Under the pieces are notes generated by a model. That model was not told the origin of the DNA and did no database searches. It saw nothing but the letters and a program-made list of their open reading frames with translations. From contig JAKBBA010000024.1 in the NCBI GenBank assembly GCA_021808665.1, forward strand, positions 1 through 63,154: 63,154 bases of DNA. Reading direction: 5' to 3'. This DNA comes from Actinomycetes bacterium (GTDB lineage: Bacteria > Actinomycetota > Acidimicrobiia > Acidimicrobiales > Palsa-688). The position numbers and the translations under genes are program-made. The number at the start of each line of letters is the position of its first letter. The stretch's first letter is position 1. Positions 33,040-42,385 of the stretch are shown piece by piece.

Positions 33040-34512
33040 ATGTCTATGCAGATCGCTTCGTCCACCGGGTTGATCCACGAACGTCCCAGCCGCCTGGAGC
33101 TATCGGCAGGCGGTCTGCTGGTTGCGACGGTGGTCCTGCACGTCGTGGCCATGTTCCCGACGTACTTCACGTCTCAGGGGTCCCTGGCCGGCCAGACTGA
33201 CCAAGCGGCACTTTATGCTGTCCTCGCAGCGTCGTGGGCGCTGGCGCTGGCGATAGGTGTTAGTGGTCCCGACAGAACCAAGGGTGCCGCAGCTCTCGCT
33301 GTGGGGATCGCAGCGACCGAGCTCGGGTTTCGCCTGTCGGACGTCGGCGACGCTGTCAAGTACGGGACTCAGACAGCCGGAACCGGTCTGTGGCTGATGT
33401 CCGCGGCCTGGGTGGTAGGGGCGCTGGCCGCTGTGGTATCCGTGTCAGCGGTCCTTCAACGCCACCGACCGGCGAGAGTCGAGGTTTCAGGTGGATCCAA
33501 CTCGGCCCCGCCGGTAGCTGACGGCGAAGTAGGTAGCGATCCCGATCCGGCGCTAGGCTCGGCAATACAGGGTGATGCCCTCGAAGCTGACGGAAACCCG
33601 TACTACGACTTGGGCGGAGTGCCTGTCGGAAGTGTTGTGGGACCTGAGGACGCAGGGCTCCCGGTTGCCTTACCCGCGGATACGGCGGCGATACCGGTAA
33701 TCGATACATCTGCGGTGCCAGTAGTGGATACTGCCGCTCTGCCTGTGGTGGACGCGACGGAGACCCTAAATTCCCCGCCGGCCGACGAAGCGGCGATCCC
33801 TGGTGCCGACATGGCAGCCGCATCGTTGCCAGCAGAGGCGTCGGTTGCGGCAGGAGACGTTCCGCAGGCGAAACGCCGCAGGAGGTTTCTCCGCTCGCAG
33901 GCTGCGGAAAGCCCTGAGGATGCCCACGAACGTAACCTGTGGACGGTCCTCGTCTTTGCTCTTGGCGCTATCACTGCTGCGGCTTTCCTGCCGGCGTGGG
34001 ACCGTGGCACGGCGACGAGCTCGATCACGGGGCAAAGCGTCGTGCGGAACCTGGGAAACGCCTTCAGCGGTCCATGGCAGCAGGTGGTGGGTACCGTCGT
34101 CGCTGCCGTCGCTGTACTGATCGTCCCGGTCGTGGCGATACGGCTTCGAGACAAGGGGGTCGGCGCTGCTCTGGCTGCTGGCGCAATCCTGGTTCTAAGC
34201 ACACAACTCGTCGCTGCCGTCGTCCAGGTGAACCTTCCAGTCCCTGCTGCCGACTTCGGTCTCAGCCAGGCCCAGGCTGCGCAGCTGGGTTTAGTCTTAA
34301 GCGTGAAGCTGACGGGATGGTTCGTGGTCGACGCTATAGCGGCCTACCTCCTCTTCGCAGCAGTCATCGTTCGGGCTACCCTGCGTGACGTGCCCCAAGA
34401 GGCTCTAGCCAACCAGGCGGCGTCCGGCCGCCAGACCCCTTGGCCCCCTGAAGCGTCCCAGGTGAATCCGTGGGGTCAGACGCCCCCGCCCAGCCCGTGG
34501 GCTCAACACTAG
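33040..34512 (+). CDS. Membrane protein with acidic repeat linker, unknown function
   Basis: 490 residues, start ATG 33040 or 33046. Three or four N-terminal helices (LLVATVVLHVVAMFPTYF; AALYAVLAASWALALAIGV; LWLMSAAWVVGALAAVVSV) are followed by a charged 130-residue linker with short repeats (AIPVIDTSAVPVVDTAALPV), a basic patch (AKRRRRFLRSQ), then four more helices (NLWTVLVFALGAITAAAFLP onward) and a Pro/Trp-rich tail (NPWGQTPPPSPWAQ). I do not recognise the family. The linker and tail look disordered and exposed to the cytoplasm if the N-terminal helices are even in number. Confidence 0.7.
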   Translation: MSMQIASSTGLIHERPSRLELSAGGLLVATVVLHVVAMFPTYFTSQGSLAGQTDQAALYAVLAASWALALAIGVSGPDRTKGAAALAVGIAATELGFRLSDVGDAVKYGTQTAGTGLWLMSAAWVVGALAAVVSVSAVLQRHRPARVEVSGGSNSAPPVADGEVGSDPDPALGSAIQGDALEADGNPYYDLGGVPVGSVVGPEDAGLPVALPADTAAIPVIDTSAVPVVDTAALPVVDATETLNSPPADEAAIPGADMAAASLPAEASVAAGDVPQAKRRRRFLRSQAAESPEDAHERNLWTVLVFALGAITAAAFLPAWDRGTATSSITGQSVVRNLGNAFSGPWQQVVGTVVAAVAVLIVPVVAIRLRDKGVGAALAAGAILVLSTQLVAAVVQVNLPVPAADFGLSQAQAAQLGLVLSVKLTGWFVVDAIAAYLLFAAVIVRATLRDVPQEALANQAASGRQTPWPPEASQVNPWGQTPPPSPWAQH

Positions 34513-34557
34513 TTGTGCGAAAAATCTGCCGACGGCCTGACACCGGAGGAGCCGGCC

Positions 34558-35694
34558 TTGGATGACGACGTAGTACCGTTCTATATCGACGTCGACCCCG
34601 CCGACATCGACGACCTGCGGCGTCGCTTGGAGCGGACCCGATGGCCAGAGCCGTCGACCGTCTCCGACTGGTCGCAGGGCGTCCCTCTGGCGTACCTGCG
34701 AGACCTTTGCAAATACTGGGCGGATACCTACGACTGGCCTGCGCGCGAGGCTCGGCTCAACTCCTTCCCGCAGTACAAGACGGTCATCGACGGTTTGGGA
34801 GTCCACTTCCTCCACGTCCGATCGCCCAACCCGTCTGCCCTGCCGCTGATAGTCACCCACGGATGGCCCGGCTCGTTCGCCGAGTTCATCGACGTGGCAG
34901 GCCCCTTGACCGATCCGACGTCTCATGGGGGCGCCGCTTCCGACGCTTTCCACCTAGTGGTCCCGTCGCTGCCGGGATATGCCTTCTCCGACAAGCCGGC
35001 CACGAGCGGCTGGGGAGTGCAGCGCACCGCCAGAGCGTGGGCTTCGCTCATGTCCCGACTCGGATACGACCGCTACGGCGCCCAGGGAGGAGACTGGGGT
35101 GCTATGGTCACCACCAGCCTCGCCCAGCAGGATCCGGGGCACGTCGCCGGTGTCCACTTGAACATGGTCCTGGGCTTTCCGGGTCCCGGCGACGGCGAGA
35201 TGACCGACTCGGAAAAGGCAGCTCTAGCCGCCCTGGAGCACTACCAGCGCTACGACTCCGGTTACTCGAAGCAGCAGTCGACCAGACCGCAGACCGTCGG
35301 CTACGCACTGGTGGACTCCCCGGCGGGCCAGTGTGCGTGGATACTCGAGAAGTTCTGGTCCTGGACCGACACCGCAGGCGACCCGGTAGGAGTCCTCGGC
35401 GCCGACCGGATCCTCGACGACGTCATGCTCTACTGGCTGCCCGCCACGGCTGCGTCCTCGGCGAGAATGTACTGGGAGTCATTCAACAGTCCACCGCTCG
35501 GTCCTGTCAGCGTGCCGATGGGAGCGTCGGTGTTCCCGAAGGAGATCTTCCGGGCTTCGCGCCGATGGGCGAGCCGCCAGTACAGCGACATCCGCTACTG
35601 GGGAGAACCTGCGGTGGGCGGTCACTTCGCAGCGTTCGAGCAGCCGGCGATCTTCGTCGAGGAAGTACGCAACTTCTTCCGGACTGTCCGTTGA
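34558..35694 (+). CDS. Epoxide hydrolase (EHN-type alpha/beta hydrolase)
   Basis: About 378 residues from TTG 34558, chosen because GGAGGA lies seven bases upstream; TTG 34513 is an earlier option. The N-terminal EHN domain (VPFYIDVDPADIDDLRRRLERTRWPEP) is followed by the hydrolase fold: oxyanion loop THGWPGS, nucleophile Asp in AQGGDWGAM, lid with RYDSGYSKQQSTRPQT, and catalytic His in VGGHFAAFEQP. It opens epoxides to diols. It follows the membrane protein gene with little space and ends before a strong bidirectional terminator. Confidence 0.85.
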   Translation: MDDDVVPFYIDVDPADIDDLRRRLERTRWPEPSTVSDWSQGVPLAYLRDLCKYWADTYDWPAREARLNSFPQYKTVIDGLGVHFLHVRSPNPSALPLIVTHGWPGSFAEFIDVAGPLTDPTSHGGAASDAFHLVVPSLPGYAFSDKPATSGWGVQRTARAWASLMSRLGYDRYGAQGGDWGAMVTTSLAQQDPGHVAGVHLNMVLGFPGPGDGEMTDSEKAALAALEHYQRYDSGYSKQQSTRPQTVGYALVDSPAGQCAWILEKFWSWTDTAGDPVGVLGADRILDDVMLYWLPATAASSARMYWESFNSPPLGPVSVPMGASVFPKEIFRASRRWASRQYSDIRYWGEPAVGGHFAAFEQPAIFVEEVRNFFRTVR

Positions 35695-35778
35695 GACAGG
35701 AAAGTCCCTGAGGCCGAGCTTCCGGTCAGCCCGGGTTTCCGGTCAGCTCGGAATAGGCGGGTCTGGGCGGGATAAGAG

Positions 35779-35809
35779 TTCGGCCCGGGACTTGTGGTCC
35801 CGGGCCGAA
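35779..35809. terminator. Bidirectional stem-loop terminator
   Basis: TTCGGCCCGGGAC and GTCCCGGGCCGAA form a perfect 13-base stem with a 5-base loop (TTGTG). The A/T ends on both sides and the placement between convergent genes suit termination in both directions. Confidence 0.85.
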
Positions 35810-35856
35810 AACATCTCAGGTTGTCACCCGGGCTAAGCGCCAGCGTGAAGGGGCGA

Positions 35857-37647
35857 TCAGGCCGTTGCGGGGGTAGAGATGCCGAGCTTGGCCATCTCCG
35901 CTGCGACCATCGCTTCGTGGGCTTCCTCGTCCTCGCGGGCCTTCTTCGGGGACCAGCGTCCCTTCATGAGCGGCACGGTGCCGAGGAACACGATGATCGC
36001 CCCGAAGCACACCCAGTACCAGTTCTTCCACTGGCCGGGTTCCTTCTTGGCGGCTGCTACAACAGCAGCGCCGTGGGCGACGACGTAGTTGAAGCCGTTT
36101 ACTGCTTTGCCGTTAGCGGTCCCATACAAGGCGGCGTTACCTGGGGCGCTGGCCGCTTCGATGACCGAGGTGATCGCCTTGGTGTTAGCGACGATGATCC
36201 CGAAGTTCTTTGCGCCGGCGACCTTCTCAGCCTGGGCTATCAAAGCTGGTGTCGGATGCGCAGACAGCTCCGTGAACAGCGCCGGGTGGGCTTGGATGAT
36301 AGCCAGTTGGGGGGCGAACTTCTGGGCTGCCGCAAGCTGTGTCGAGTACTGGGCGGCCGCAGCGGACACGCCAGCGCCGTAGTCTACCAGCGGCGTGACA
36401 GTGCTGAGGAAAGACGGGAGGATCATGAACAGCGCGAACACGATGACCCTGAGGATCCAACCCCAGATAGCCAGGCCGGTCGCGGTGAGCGCCGGGTTGT
36501 GGGCTTCGACGGTCTCGGTGAAGCTCGCCATCCAAGGCACGTAGGCGATCCCGAGGGTGAACGACAGTATGGCGACCAGTATCGCAAGTGTGTAGTAGCT
36601 GGGGTGATGGCCGATCTGCTCAAGCCAGACGACCGTCATGATCGCCGCTGCTACGCCGCCAAAGATCATGAACGGTTTGCGCACGTGGAACCGGTCCGAG
36701 AGGAAGCCGAACAGTATGGCGGCTATGACGTTGAACCCCCAGTTCCAGTTGCCGAGGCCGTTCCCGTCCTTGGTCGAGAACCCGTAGACGGTGGCGAAGA
36801 AGATCAGGCCGAAGCCCACTGCGGTGTAGTACACGAAGAGGAACACCGAGATGCCTATCGCTGATGCGATCACGTCAAGCTTTAGAAGCTGGCCCCAGGG
36901 GTTCTTGAGGGACTCCTCGATGTCGATACCCTTGGCCTTCGCTTCGATCAGGACGCGGTCTTGCATGGAGACCATCAGCTGGTCTCTTAGTCTCGGGGAG
37001 AGCTCTTTCATGCTAACGACGGCGATCACGGCGACGATTAGCCCGACGACGCCGCAGATGTGGTATTCGTGGGTCCAGAAGCTGTTGGACACGGTGGCCG
37101 GGATGGTGTTGGAGGCTACGACGGCTACGACCAGGCTTCCCACGACCGGCCCGGTGGTCCAGAAGCCCATAGCGGTGCCACGGCCTACCTGGGGTGAGAA
37201 GTCCCGGATCAGAGCCGGGGTGGCGACCAGGCAGATTCCTTCGATCACGCCTACCAGCCAGCCTTCGATCGTGAACGTCCACTTGTTAGTGGCTGCTGGG
37301 ATGATGAACGTCACGAAGATTCCGGTCAGGAGCAGGCCGCCTGCGACGATGTTCGTCCTTCCGATCCGGTCTGTGAGGCCGGCGAACAGAGACCCGAAAG
37401 CTCCGATCAGGTTCGAGAAGGCGACGGTGTAGACGTAGAACGTGAAGCTCATGTGCAGCTTCGGCAGGAACAGTGTCGAGACCGACCCTCCCACGTACAG
37501 CTCGTAGTAAAGCATGATCGTCGCCAGGACGGTCAGTGCCAGGTAGAAGATTCGTGGCCCGTTCTCCGGGTACGAGTCGAGCTTACGGTCCCACAGGAAC
37601 GAAATTCCTTTCGATCCTGTAGTCCGGCCCGCAGCGGCTACGGTCAT
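35857..37647 (-). CDS. MFS transporter with large extramembrane insertion
   Basis: 596 residues, longer than the usual 400-450. The MFS signature between helices 2 and 3 is present (GLTDRIGRTNIV) and the second-half counterpart is FLSDRFHVRKP. About residues 420-540 form an Ala-rich insertion (YSTQLAAAQKFAPQLAIIQAHP..., GFNYVVAHGAAVVAAAKKE) before the last helix (WYWVCFGAIIVFLGTVPLM). It should face the outside, since it lies between helices 11 and 12. Relatives are annotated as sugar or metabolite:H+ symporters; the substrate is unknown. Start ATG 37647 after a purine-rich GGGGG. Confidence 0.85.
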   Translation of the reverse strand: MTVAAAGRTTGSKGISFLWDRKLDSYPENGPRIFYLALTVLATIMLYYELYVGGSVSTLFLPKLHMSFTFYVYTVAFSNLIGAFGSLFAGLTDRIGRTNIVAGGLLLTGIFVTFIIPAATNKWTFTIEGWLVGVIEGICLVATPALIRDFSPQVGRGTAMGFWTTGPVVGSLVVAVVASNTIPATVSNSFWTHEYHICGVVGLIVAVIAVVSMKELSPRLRDQLMVSMQDRVLIEAKAKGIDIEESLKNPWGQLLKLDVIASAIGISVFLFVYYTAVGFGLIFFATVYGFSTKDGNGLGNWNWGFNVIAAILFGFLSDRFHVRKPFMIFGGVAAAIMTVVWLEQIGHHPSYYTLAILVAILSFTLGIAYVPWMASFTETVEAHNPALTATGLAIWGWILRVIVFALFMILPSFLSTVTPLVDYGAGVSAAAAQYSTQLAAAQKFAPQLAIIQAHPALFTELSAHPTPALIAQAEKVAGAKNFGIIVANTKAITSVIEAASAPGNAALYGTANGKAVNGFNYVVAHGAAVVAAAKKEPGQWKNWYWVCFGAIIVFLGTVPLMKGRWSPKKAREDEEAHEAMVAAEMAKLGISTPATA

Positions 37648-37684
37648 TTCATCGAACCCCCGATTTCGTGTTGGTTTCTGGGTT

Positions 37685-37715
37685 CACCGGTCGGTTGTCC
37701 GGTGACTGCTGTCAC
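37685..37715 (-). promoter_or_regulatory. Two overlapping inverted repeats upstream of the MFS gene
   Basis: CACCGG-N8-CCGGTG (37685-37704) and GTGAC-TGCT-GTCAC (37702-37715, with arms of five bases) overlap by three bases. They lie 38-68 bases upstream of the start. They could be operator sites or alternative hairpins in the leader. Confidence 0.4.
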
Positions 37716-37799
37716 AGTAACCAATGGGTAACAGAATGACAACTACCTTTCCCGGACGTTCTCAGCGCCGGCCCACGGTGTGCCCGCTCGATGGTCTGC

Positions 37800-38597
37800 T
37801 CAGGTCCACGTGCCCCGGGCGACCAGAACTTCCTTGAGCGTGGACGGTCGGTCGGTCATGATCCCGTCTACCCCGAGGTCCAGCAGGCGCCGCATCTCGT
37901 CGGCCTCGTCCACAGTCCAGACATGGACAGCGACGCCGAGTCTGTGGGCAGCGGCTAGGAACTTGGCGTCTACAAGGGGTATCCGCCCCTGCCTGACCGG
38001 CACCTGCGCCGCTCCGAAACGCCCGAGGTAAGTCCCGGCTCGGCGTCCCGACCCGAGCCGGGATCGAGTAGGCAGCACGCTCACTAGCCGTAGCGCCCCG
38101 GTCGCAACCGGGCCCATGCCAGAGCAGAGCCGCGGGCCGAGAGCGCGGCGGATGCGAGCGGTACGCCGCTCGTCGAACGACGTGATGCATACACGGTCGA
38201 TGGCCCCGCTTCGGTGGATGGTCTCTATCAGCGGGCCGACGACGCTGTCGTGTTTGGCGTCGATGTTCCATCTCAGCTCGGGCCATGCGGCGAGGGCGTC
38301 GTCGAGGCGGGGGAGCGGATCTTCGCTCCCCGAAGGGCGCATCGCTGCCAGTGCAGACCAGCGGGTCTCTCGGATCAGGTCGGGGCGGGCCATCGAGCGT
38401 GACAGGTCGGGGTCGTGGGCTGTCACGACGATACCGTCGAGGGTCGCGTGAACGTCGGTTTCGATGTATCGGTAACCGAGGCTTATGGCGTTGCGGAAGG
38501 CCTTCCAGGTGTTCTCGGGGGCTTCGAGCGCCCCGCCGCGATGAGCGAAGGCGATCGGTCCGGGGTGGTCCAAGAAGGCGTATCGCGCTCGGTTCAC
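37800..38597 (-). CDS. Glycerophosphodiester phosphodiesterase
   Basis: 265 residues with the GDPD TIM-barrel motifs in order: IAFAHRGG (catalytic His), PENTWKAFRNA (Glu metal ligand), YIETDVHATLDG (Glu and Asp metal ligands) and VVTAHDPDLSR (second catalytic His). Near the C-terminus VHVWTVDEADEMRRLLDLGVDGIMTDRP is the family's closing block. It splits glycerophosphodiesters to glycerol 3-phosphate and an alcohol. No signal peptide is seen, so it acts in the cytoplasm. It is convergent with nothing and lies alone. Confidence 0.9.
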   Translation of the reverse strand: MNRARYAFLDHPGPIAFAHRGGALEAPENTWKAFRNAISLGYRYIETDVHATLDGIVVTAHDPDLSRSMARPDLIRETRWSALAAMRPSGSEDPLPRLDDALAAWPELRWNIDAKHDSVVGPLIETIHRSGAIDRVCITSFDERRTARIRRALGPRLCSGMGPVATGALRLVSVLPTRSRLGSGRRAGTYLGRFGAAQVPVRQGRIPLVDAKFLAAAHRLGVAVHVWTVDEADEMRRLLDLGVDGIMTDRPSTLKEVLVARGTWT

Positions 38598-38720
38598 GCT
38601 GTAACGCTAGCCGTGGCGGTGGTCTAGGCAGAAGCAGCGCCGCTCGACGACCCGGATCGGGCGGCCCGTCTCGGGGCGTTTGCGCCGTCCGACTCGGACG
38701 GGCGGTAGCCTCGCGCTCAG

Positions 38721-40601
38721 ATGGAATCAGTGTGGCCCCGTCCGATCCCGACGATAGGAGACCGAACCAGCGCGGCGGACCGCTCGTCGGACCCGAGCGG
38801 CTGGGCTCTCCCGGATAGGGAACGGGCTGCGATCGCCAGGGTCGTAGCCGCAAGGCGAGATATCCGACGTTTCCGGCCTGACCCTGTCCCAGAAGCGTTA
38901 CTGCTGGAGGTGATCCACGCAGCGCACCAAGCCCCGTCGGTAGGGCACTCCCAGCCGTGGCGTTACGTGATAGTGAGAGACCCGCTCACCCGTGTAAGGG
39001 CGGCGTCCATGGCCGATTCAGCAAGGATTGCCCAGGCTGCAGGGTTGGAACCCGACTACGGGCGTCAACTTCTCGACCTGGACCTGGAAGGCATTCGCGA
39101 AGCTCCGGTCGGCCTGGTGGTCTGCTGTGACAGGAGGGTGCCGGCGGCGGGAGTGCTCGGCCGGGCGACCTTCGCCGACGCCGACATGTGGTCTTGCGCA
39201 GCGTCGATACAGAATCTTTGGCTGACCGCTAGAGCTTTCGGCCTCGGCGTGGGTTGGGTTACTCTTTTCGAGCCTCGGGACCTGCTCGCATTGGTCCATG
39301 CGCCCCCGGGCGTCGAGACCCTCGGGTGGTTGTGCGTCGGATGGCCCGACGAGAGGCCGCCGCTGCCGGGCCTGGAGAGGAGGGGCTGGTCCAAGAGGCA
39401 GCCCCTCGAAGAGGTCCTCCTGCGCGAGCGTTGGCCAGCTCCCGGCGGTGCGGTGACACCTCCGGCTGAACCACGCTCGCGGCTCGCAGCGAGTGGAACT
39501 GCCGGCGTGGGTACCTTGGCGGCGGTTCCAGACCAGCGGGCGGTGGTAGCCGCCCACGACCTCGCCGACGTCGTGCTCAGCCCCCCCGGGTCGCTCGGTC
39601 TGCTCGACCGGGTCGTTGACAAAGTGCTGGCGGTCCGTCCGGGCGGACTGTCCCCTAACGGGGGCGTCATGGTCATAGCAGCCGCAGACCATCCCGTAGC
39701 AGCGTTCGGAGTATCCGCGTACGATCCGTCAGTGACCAGGACCGTCGCCGAGGCCACCGCCGCAGGTGCCTCGCTCGGAGCGATAGCGGCGGGGAGCAAC
39801 GGCCTTGCCACTGTGCTTGTCGACGCTGGCGTAGACGGATCAGGCACAGCGGGTTCGCTCGGCGTCGCCAGGCGGATCGAGTCTGGATCGCAGACCTTGC
39901 TGGCGACTCTCGCTATCAGACCCGACGGCCCCAAAGGTGACCTCGTCAACTCAGACGCGTTGAGTCTGCGCGACGCTACAGCGCTCGTCGAGGCGGGGGA
40001 GAGTCTCGCGCTGGGCTTGTGCGACGACGGCCGCGACCTTGTGGCAGTGGGGGAGGTCGGGGTCGCCAACACGACTGTCGCCGCAGCGCTGGCGTCCGCG
40101 CTGACCGGCGTCCGACCAAATCAGCTTGTCGGCTTGGGTGCTTCGTCGGACTCGGCCATGCTTCATGCGAAGACCGACGTGGTCGTCCAGGCGCTGGATC
40201 GTGTCAGGCGGGGGTTGGTCTTGCCGGAGAAGCCCGAAGCCGGCTTTGCTATCGAAGCCGGACCTTTGGACCTGTTGGCGGCTCTCGGAGGCGGTGAGAT
40301 CGCCGTCCTCGCAGGTGTGGTGCTCGGAGCGGCTAGGGGTGGCGCTGTCGTGGTACTAGACGGTCTGGCAACGTCGGTAGCTGCTCTGCTGGCAGTTCGG
40401 ATCGACCCGGCCGTGTCCGCCTACCTCGTAGCCGGTCATATGAGCAGGGAGAGAGGTCACTCCGTGGTGCTCGCAGCTCTCGGCCTCGAACCCCTGCTAG
40501 ACCTGAGGATGCGCTGCGGGGAGGGGGTGGGAGCCTCCCTGGCGTGCTCGCTGCTGCGGAGCGCCCTCGACGTACGCCTCTCGTCCGCTCGAACCGCCTG
40601 A
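38721..40601 (+). CDS. BluB-CobT fusion: dimethylbenzimidazole synthase and phosphoribosyltransferase
   Basis: 626 residues. Residues 30-235 are BluB, the flavin-destroying nitroreductase that makes 5,6-dimethylbenzimidazole (RRDIRRFRPDPVPEALLLEVIHAAHQAPSVGHSQPWRY; ADMWSCAASIQNLWLTARAFGLGVGWVT). Residues 265-620 are CobT, which attaches the base to nicotinate mononucleotide ribose phosphate (VVLSPPGSLGLLDRV, VIAAADHPVAAFGVSAY, GEVGVANTTVAAAL, and the catalytic Glu in RCGEGVGASL). The fusion links making and activating the lower ligand of cobalamin. No cobalamin riboswitch is visible upstream. Start ATG 38721. Confidence 0.9.
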   Translation: MESVWPRPIPTIGDRTSAADRSSDPSGWALPDRERAAIARVVAARRDIRRFRPDPVPEALLLEVIHAAHQAPSVGHSQPWRYVIVRDPLTRVRAASMADSARIAQAAGLEPDYGRQLLDLDLEGIREAPVGLVVCCDRRVPAAGVLGRATFADADMWSCAASIQNLWLTARAFGLGVGWVTLFEPRDLLALVHAPPGVETLGWLCVGWPDERPPLPGLERRGWSKRQPLEEVLLRERWPAPGGAVTPPAEPRSRLAASGTAGVGTLAAVPDQRAVVAAHDLADVVLSPPGSLGLLDRVVDKVLAVRPGGLSPNGGVMVIAAADHPVAAFGVSAYDPSVTRTVAEATAAGASLGAIAAGSNGLATVLVDAGVDGSGTAGSLGVARRIESGSQTLLATLAIRPDGPKGDLVNSDALSLRDATALVEAGESLALGLCDDGRDLVAVGEVGVANTTVAAALASALTGVRPNQLVGLGASSDSAMLHAKTDVVVQALDRVRRGLVLPEKPEAGFAIEAGPLDLLAALGGGEIAVLAGVVLGAARGGAVVVLDGLATSVAALLAVRIDPAVSAYLVAGHMSRERGHSVVLAALGLEPLLDLRMRCGEGVGASLACSLLRSALDVRLSSARTA

Positions 40602-40625
40602 CGGCCCGCAGCGTGTGCGGTGTGC

Positions 40626-41615
40626 TCAGCCCGGGTCTGACTCGTGTCCGGGGTCACGGAGGCCCCGGTAGGCGTCGGTCGCTCGTTGGGCGCCTGTAAC
40701 GACCTTGTGGATCTCCTCGCAGATGGGCAGTTCCACGCCGTGGCGCTCGGCGAGGTCCAGGGCGAGGCGGGCGGTGTTCACCCCTTCGGCGACCATGTGC
40801 ATCTCCGAGAGGATCTGCTGGAGGCCCAAGCCTTTCCCCAGCTTCTCGCCGACCGTCCGGTTGCGGCTGAGGGGGCTCATGCAGGTTGCTACGAGGTCGC
40901 CCATTCCGGCGAGCCCTGCGAGGGTCTGCGCTTCCGCTCCCATGGCTACTGCTAGGCGGGTGATCTCAGCGAGTCCCCTGGTCATGACAGCGGCTCTCGT
41001 GTTATCCCCGACGCCGAGGCCTTCCGCTATTCCAGCGGCTATAGCGACCACGTTCTTCAGCGCGCCGCCGACCTCGCAGCCGATCACGTCATGGTTGCGG
41101 TATACGCGAAACAGCCGGTGGCGGAGCACTTCCTGCAAGGCCGAGGCGACCCCTGGGTCCTCGGTTGCGAGCACGGCGGCCGCTGCCTTTCCCTGCATGA
41201 TCTCCCTGGCGAGGTTGGGGCCGCTGAGCGCTGCAGCGGGATGGCCGGGGAGCAGGTCTTCGATCAGCTCGGTCATGCGCATGAGGGATCCTGCTTCGAG
41301 ACCTTTTGTGAGACTTACCACCGGGATCCACGGACGGACCCACGAAAGCGCAGAGCTGAGAACTGAGCGAAAGCCACCGGAAGGCACTGCCAGGATCAGC
41401 ACATCGGCGCAGCTGACCGCCTCCTCTAGGTCGCTGGTCGCCGTGATGCCACCGGGAAGGGACAGCCCGGGAAGGTACGTCGAGTTGGTGTGCGAAAAGC
41501 GTACCTCGTCGGCTACGACGGGATCGCGAGCCCACAGCGTGGTCGGATGCGTCTCGACGGTCAAGCTGGCGACGGTAGTGCCCCAGGAACCACCGCCGAG
41601 GACTGTCACATGCAC
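40626..41615 (-). CDS. gpsA: Glycerol-3-phosphate dehydrogenase [NAD(P)+]
   Basis: 329 residues. The Rossmann motif VLGGGSWGTTVA, the conserved SLTKGLE lysine, SGPNLAREI, and the catalytic lysine block GALKNVVAIAAGIAEGLGVGDNTRAAVMTRGLAE are all present. It reduces dihydroxyacetone phosphate to sn-glycerol 3-phosphate for phospholipid synthesis in the cytoplasm. The gene faces away from the sigma factor gene, with about 115 bases between them. The start ATG 41615 is close to homology; the second Gly of the usual GAGAWGT is conserved, with Gly in the Ala position. Confidence 0.92.
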   Translation of the reverse strand: MHVTVLGGGSWGTTVASLTVETHPTTLWARDPVVADEVRFSHTNSTYLPGLSLPGGITATSDLEEAVSCADVLILAVPSGGFRSVLSSALSWVRPWIPVVSLTKGLEAGSLMRMTELIEDLLPGHPAAALSGPNLAREIMQGKAAAAVLATEDPGVASALQEVLRHRLFRVYRNHDVIGCEVGGALKNVVAIAAGIAEGLGVGDNTRAAVMTRGLAEITRLAVAMGAEAQTLAGLAGMGDLVATCMSPLSRNRTVGEKLGKGLGLQQILSEMHMVAEGVNTARLALDLAERHGVELPICEEIHKVVTGAQRATDAYRGLRDPGHESDPG

Positions 41616-41739
41616 GTCGTCTGCTCCTCCCTGCGTCCAACCCGGGCTTTAGGCACTATGACCCCCGGGAGGCGCTTTGACCTCGGGCGTTACTGCCCCC
41701 GACGCTTCGCGGCTGTCACAGCCGGGGGCTATGGTAGTC

Positions 41740-42330
41740 ATGATGGCTGACAGCGAGCGGTTCACCTCCGACGCGATGGAGTACATGGGCTCGCTCTACG
41801 GTGCCGCCCTCAGGATGACACGGAACCCCTCCGACGCGGAAGACCTGGTCCAAGAGACTTACCTGAAGGCCTTCCGGGCCTACGACTCGTACCAGGAGGG
41901 CACGAACCTGAAGGCCTGGCTTTACCGTATTCTCACGAATACGTTTATAAACTCCTACAGGGCTCGTAAGCGTCGACCCGAGCAGACCGAGCTTGACGAG
42001 GGGGAGGACCTCTACCTGTTCCGGCGTCTCGGCGGTCTCGAAGCTGTAGCTGCGGGGCGGAGCGCCGAGGAGGAAGTCCTCGACCATTTCACCGAGTCGG
42101 AGGTCAAGGAGGCGGTGGAGAACCTCCCAGAGCAGTTTCGAATGGCCGTCCTGCTCGCTGATGTCGAAGGGTTCTCCTACAAGGAGATCGCCGATATCCT
42201 CGACGTGCCGATCGGTACCGTGATGAGCAGACTGCACCGGGGAAGAAAAGCGTTGGAGAAGACGTTGCACGAGTTTGGAGTCGCTCGAGGACTGGTAAAG
42301 CAGGCCTCGGAGACACCGGCCAAGCTGTAG
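41740..42330 (+). CDS. SigH/SigR-type ECF sigma factor
   Basis: About 196 residues. Region 2 is clear ([55 protein letters not shown]), and region 4 ([46 protein letters not shown]) holds the helix-turn-helix. It resembles SigR of Streptomyces and SigH of mycobacteria, which drive the thiol-oxidative stress response. ATG codons at 41731, 41740 and 41743 are all possible starts. The next gene encodes an anti-sigma factor with a zinc-binding HCC motif, as expected. Confidence 0.88.
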   Translation: MMADSERFTSDAMEYMGSLYGAALRMTRNPSDAEDLVQETYLKAFRAYDSYQEGTNLKAWLYRILTNTFINSYRARKRRPEQTELDEGEDLYLFRRLGGLEAVAAGRSAEEEVLDHFTESEVKEAVENLPEQFRMAVLLADVEGFSYKEIADILDVPIGTVMSRLHRGRKALEKTLHEFGVARGLVKQASETPAKL

Positions 42331-42385
42331 CAGTTCAGCCTTGGATTCGTTTCAGTCAAATCGTCGAGGCAGTCAGGTACCGACT

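Noticed and set aside
35794..36864. 356-codon plus-strand frame
   Set aside because: It is antisense to the MFS transporter, whose frame has clear family motifs.
38598..38720. Cobalamin riboswitch before the BluB-CobT gene
   Set aside because: The gap is too short and no B12-box-like sequence is visible.
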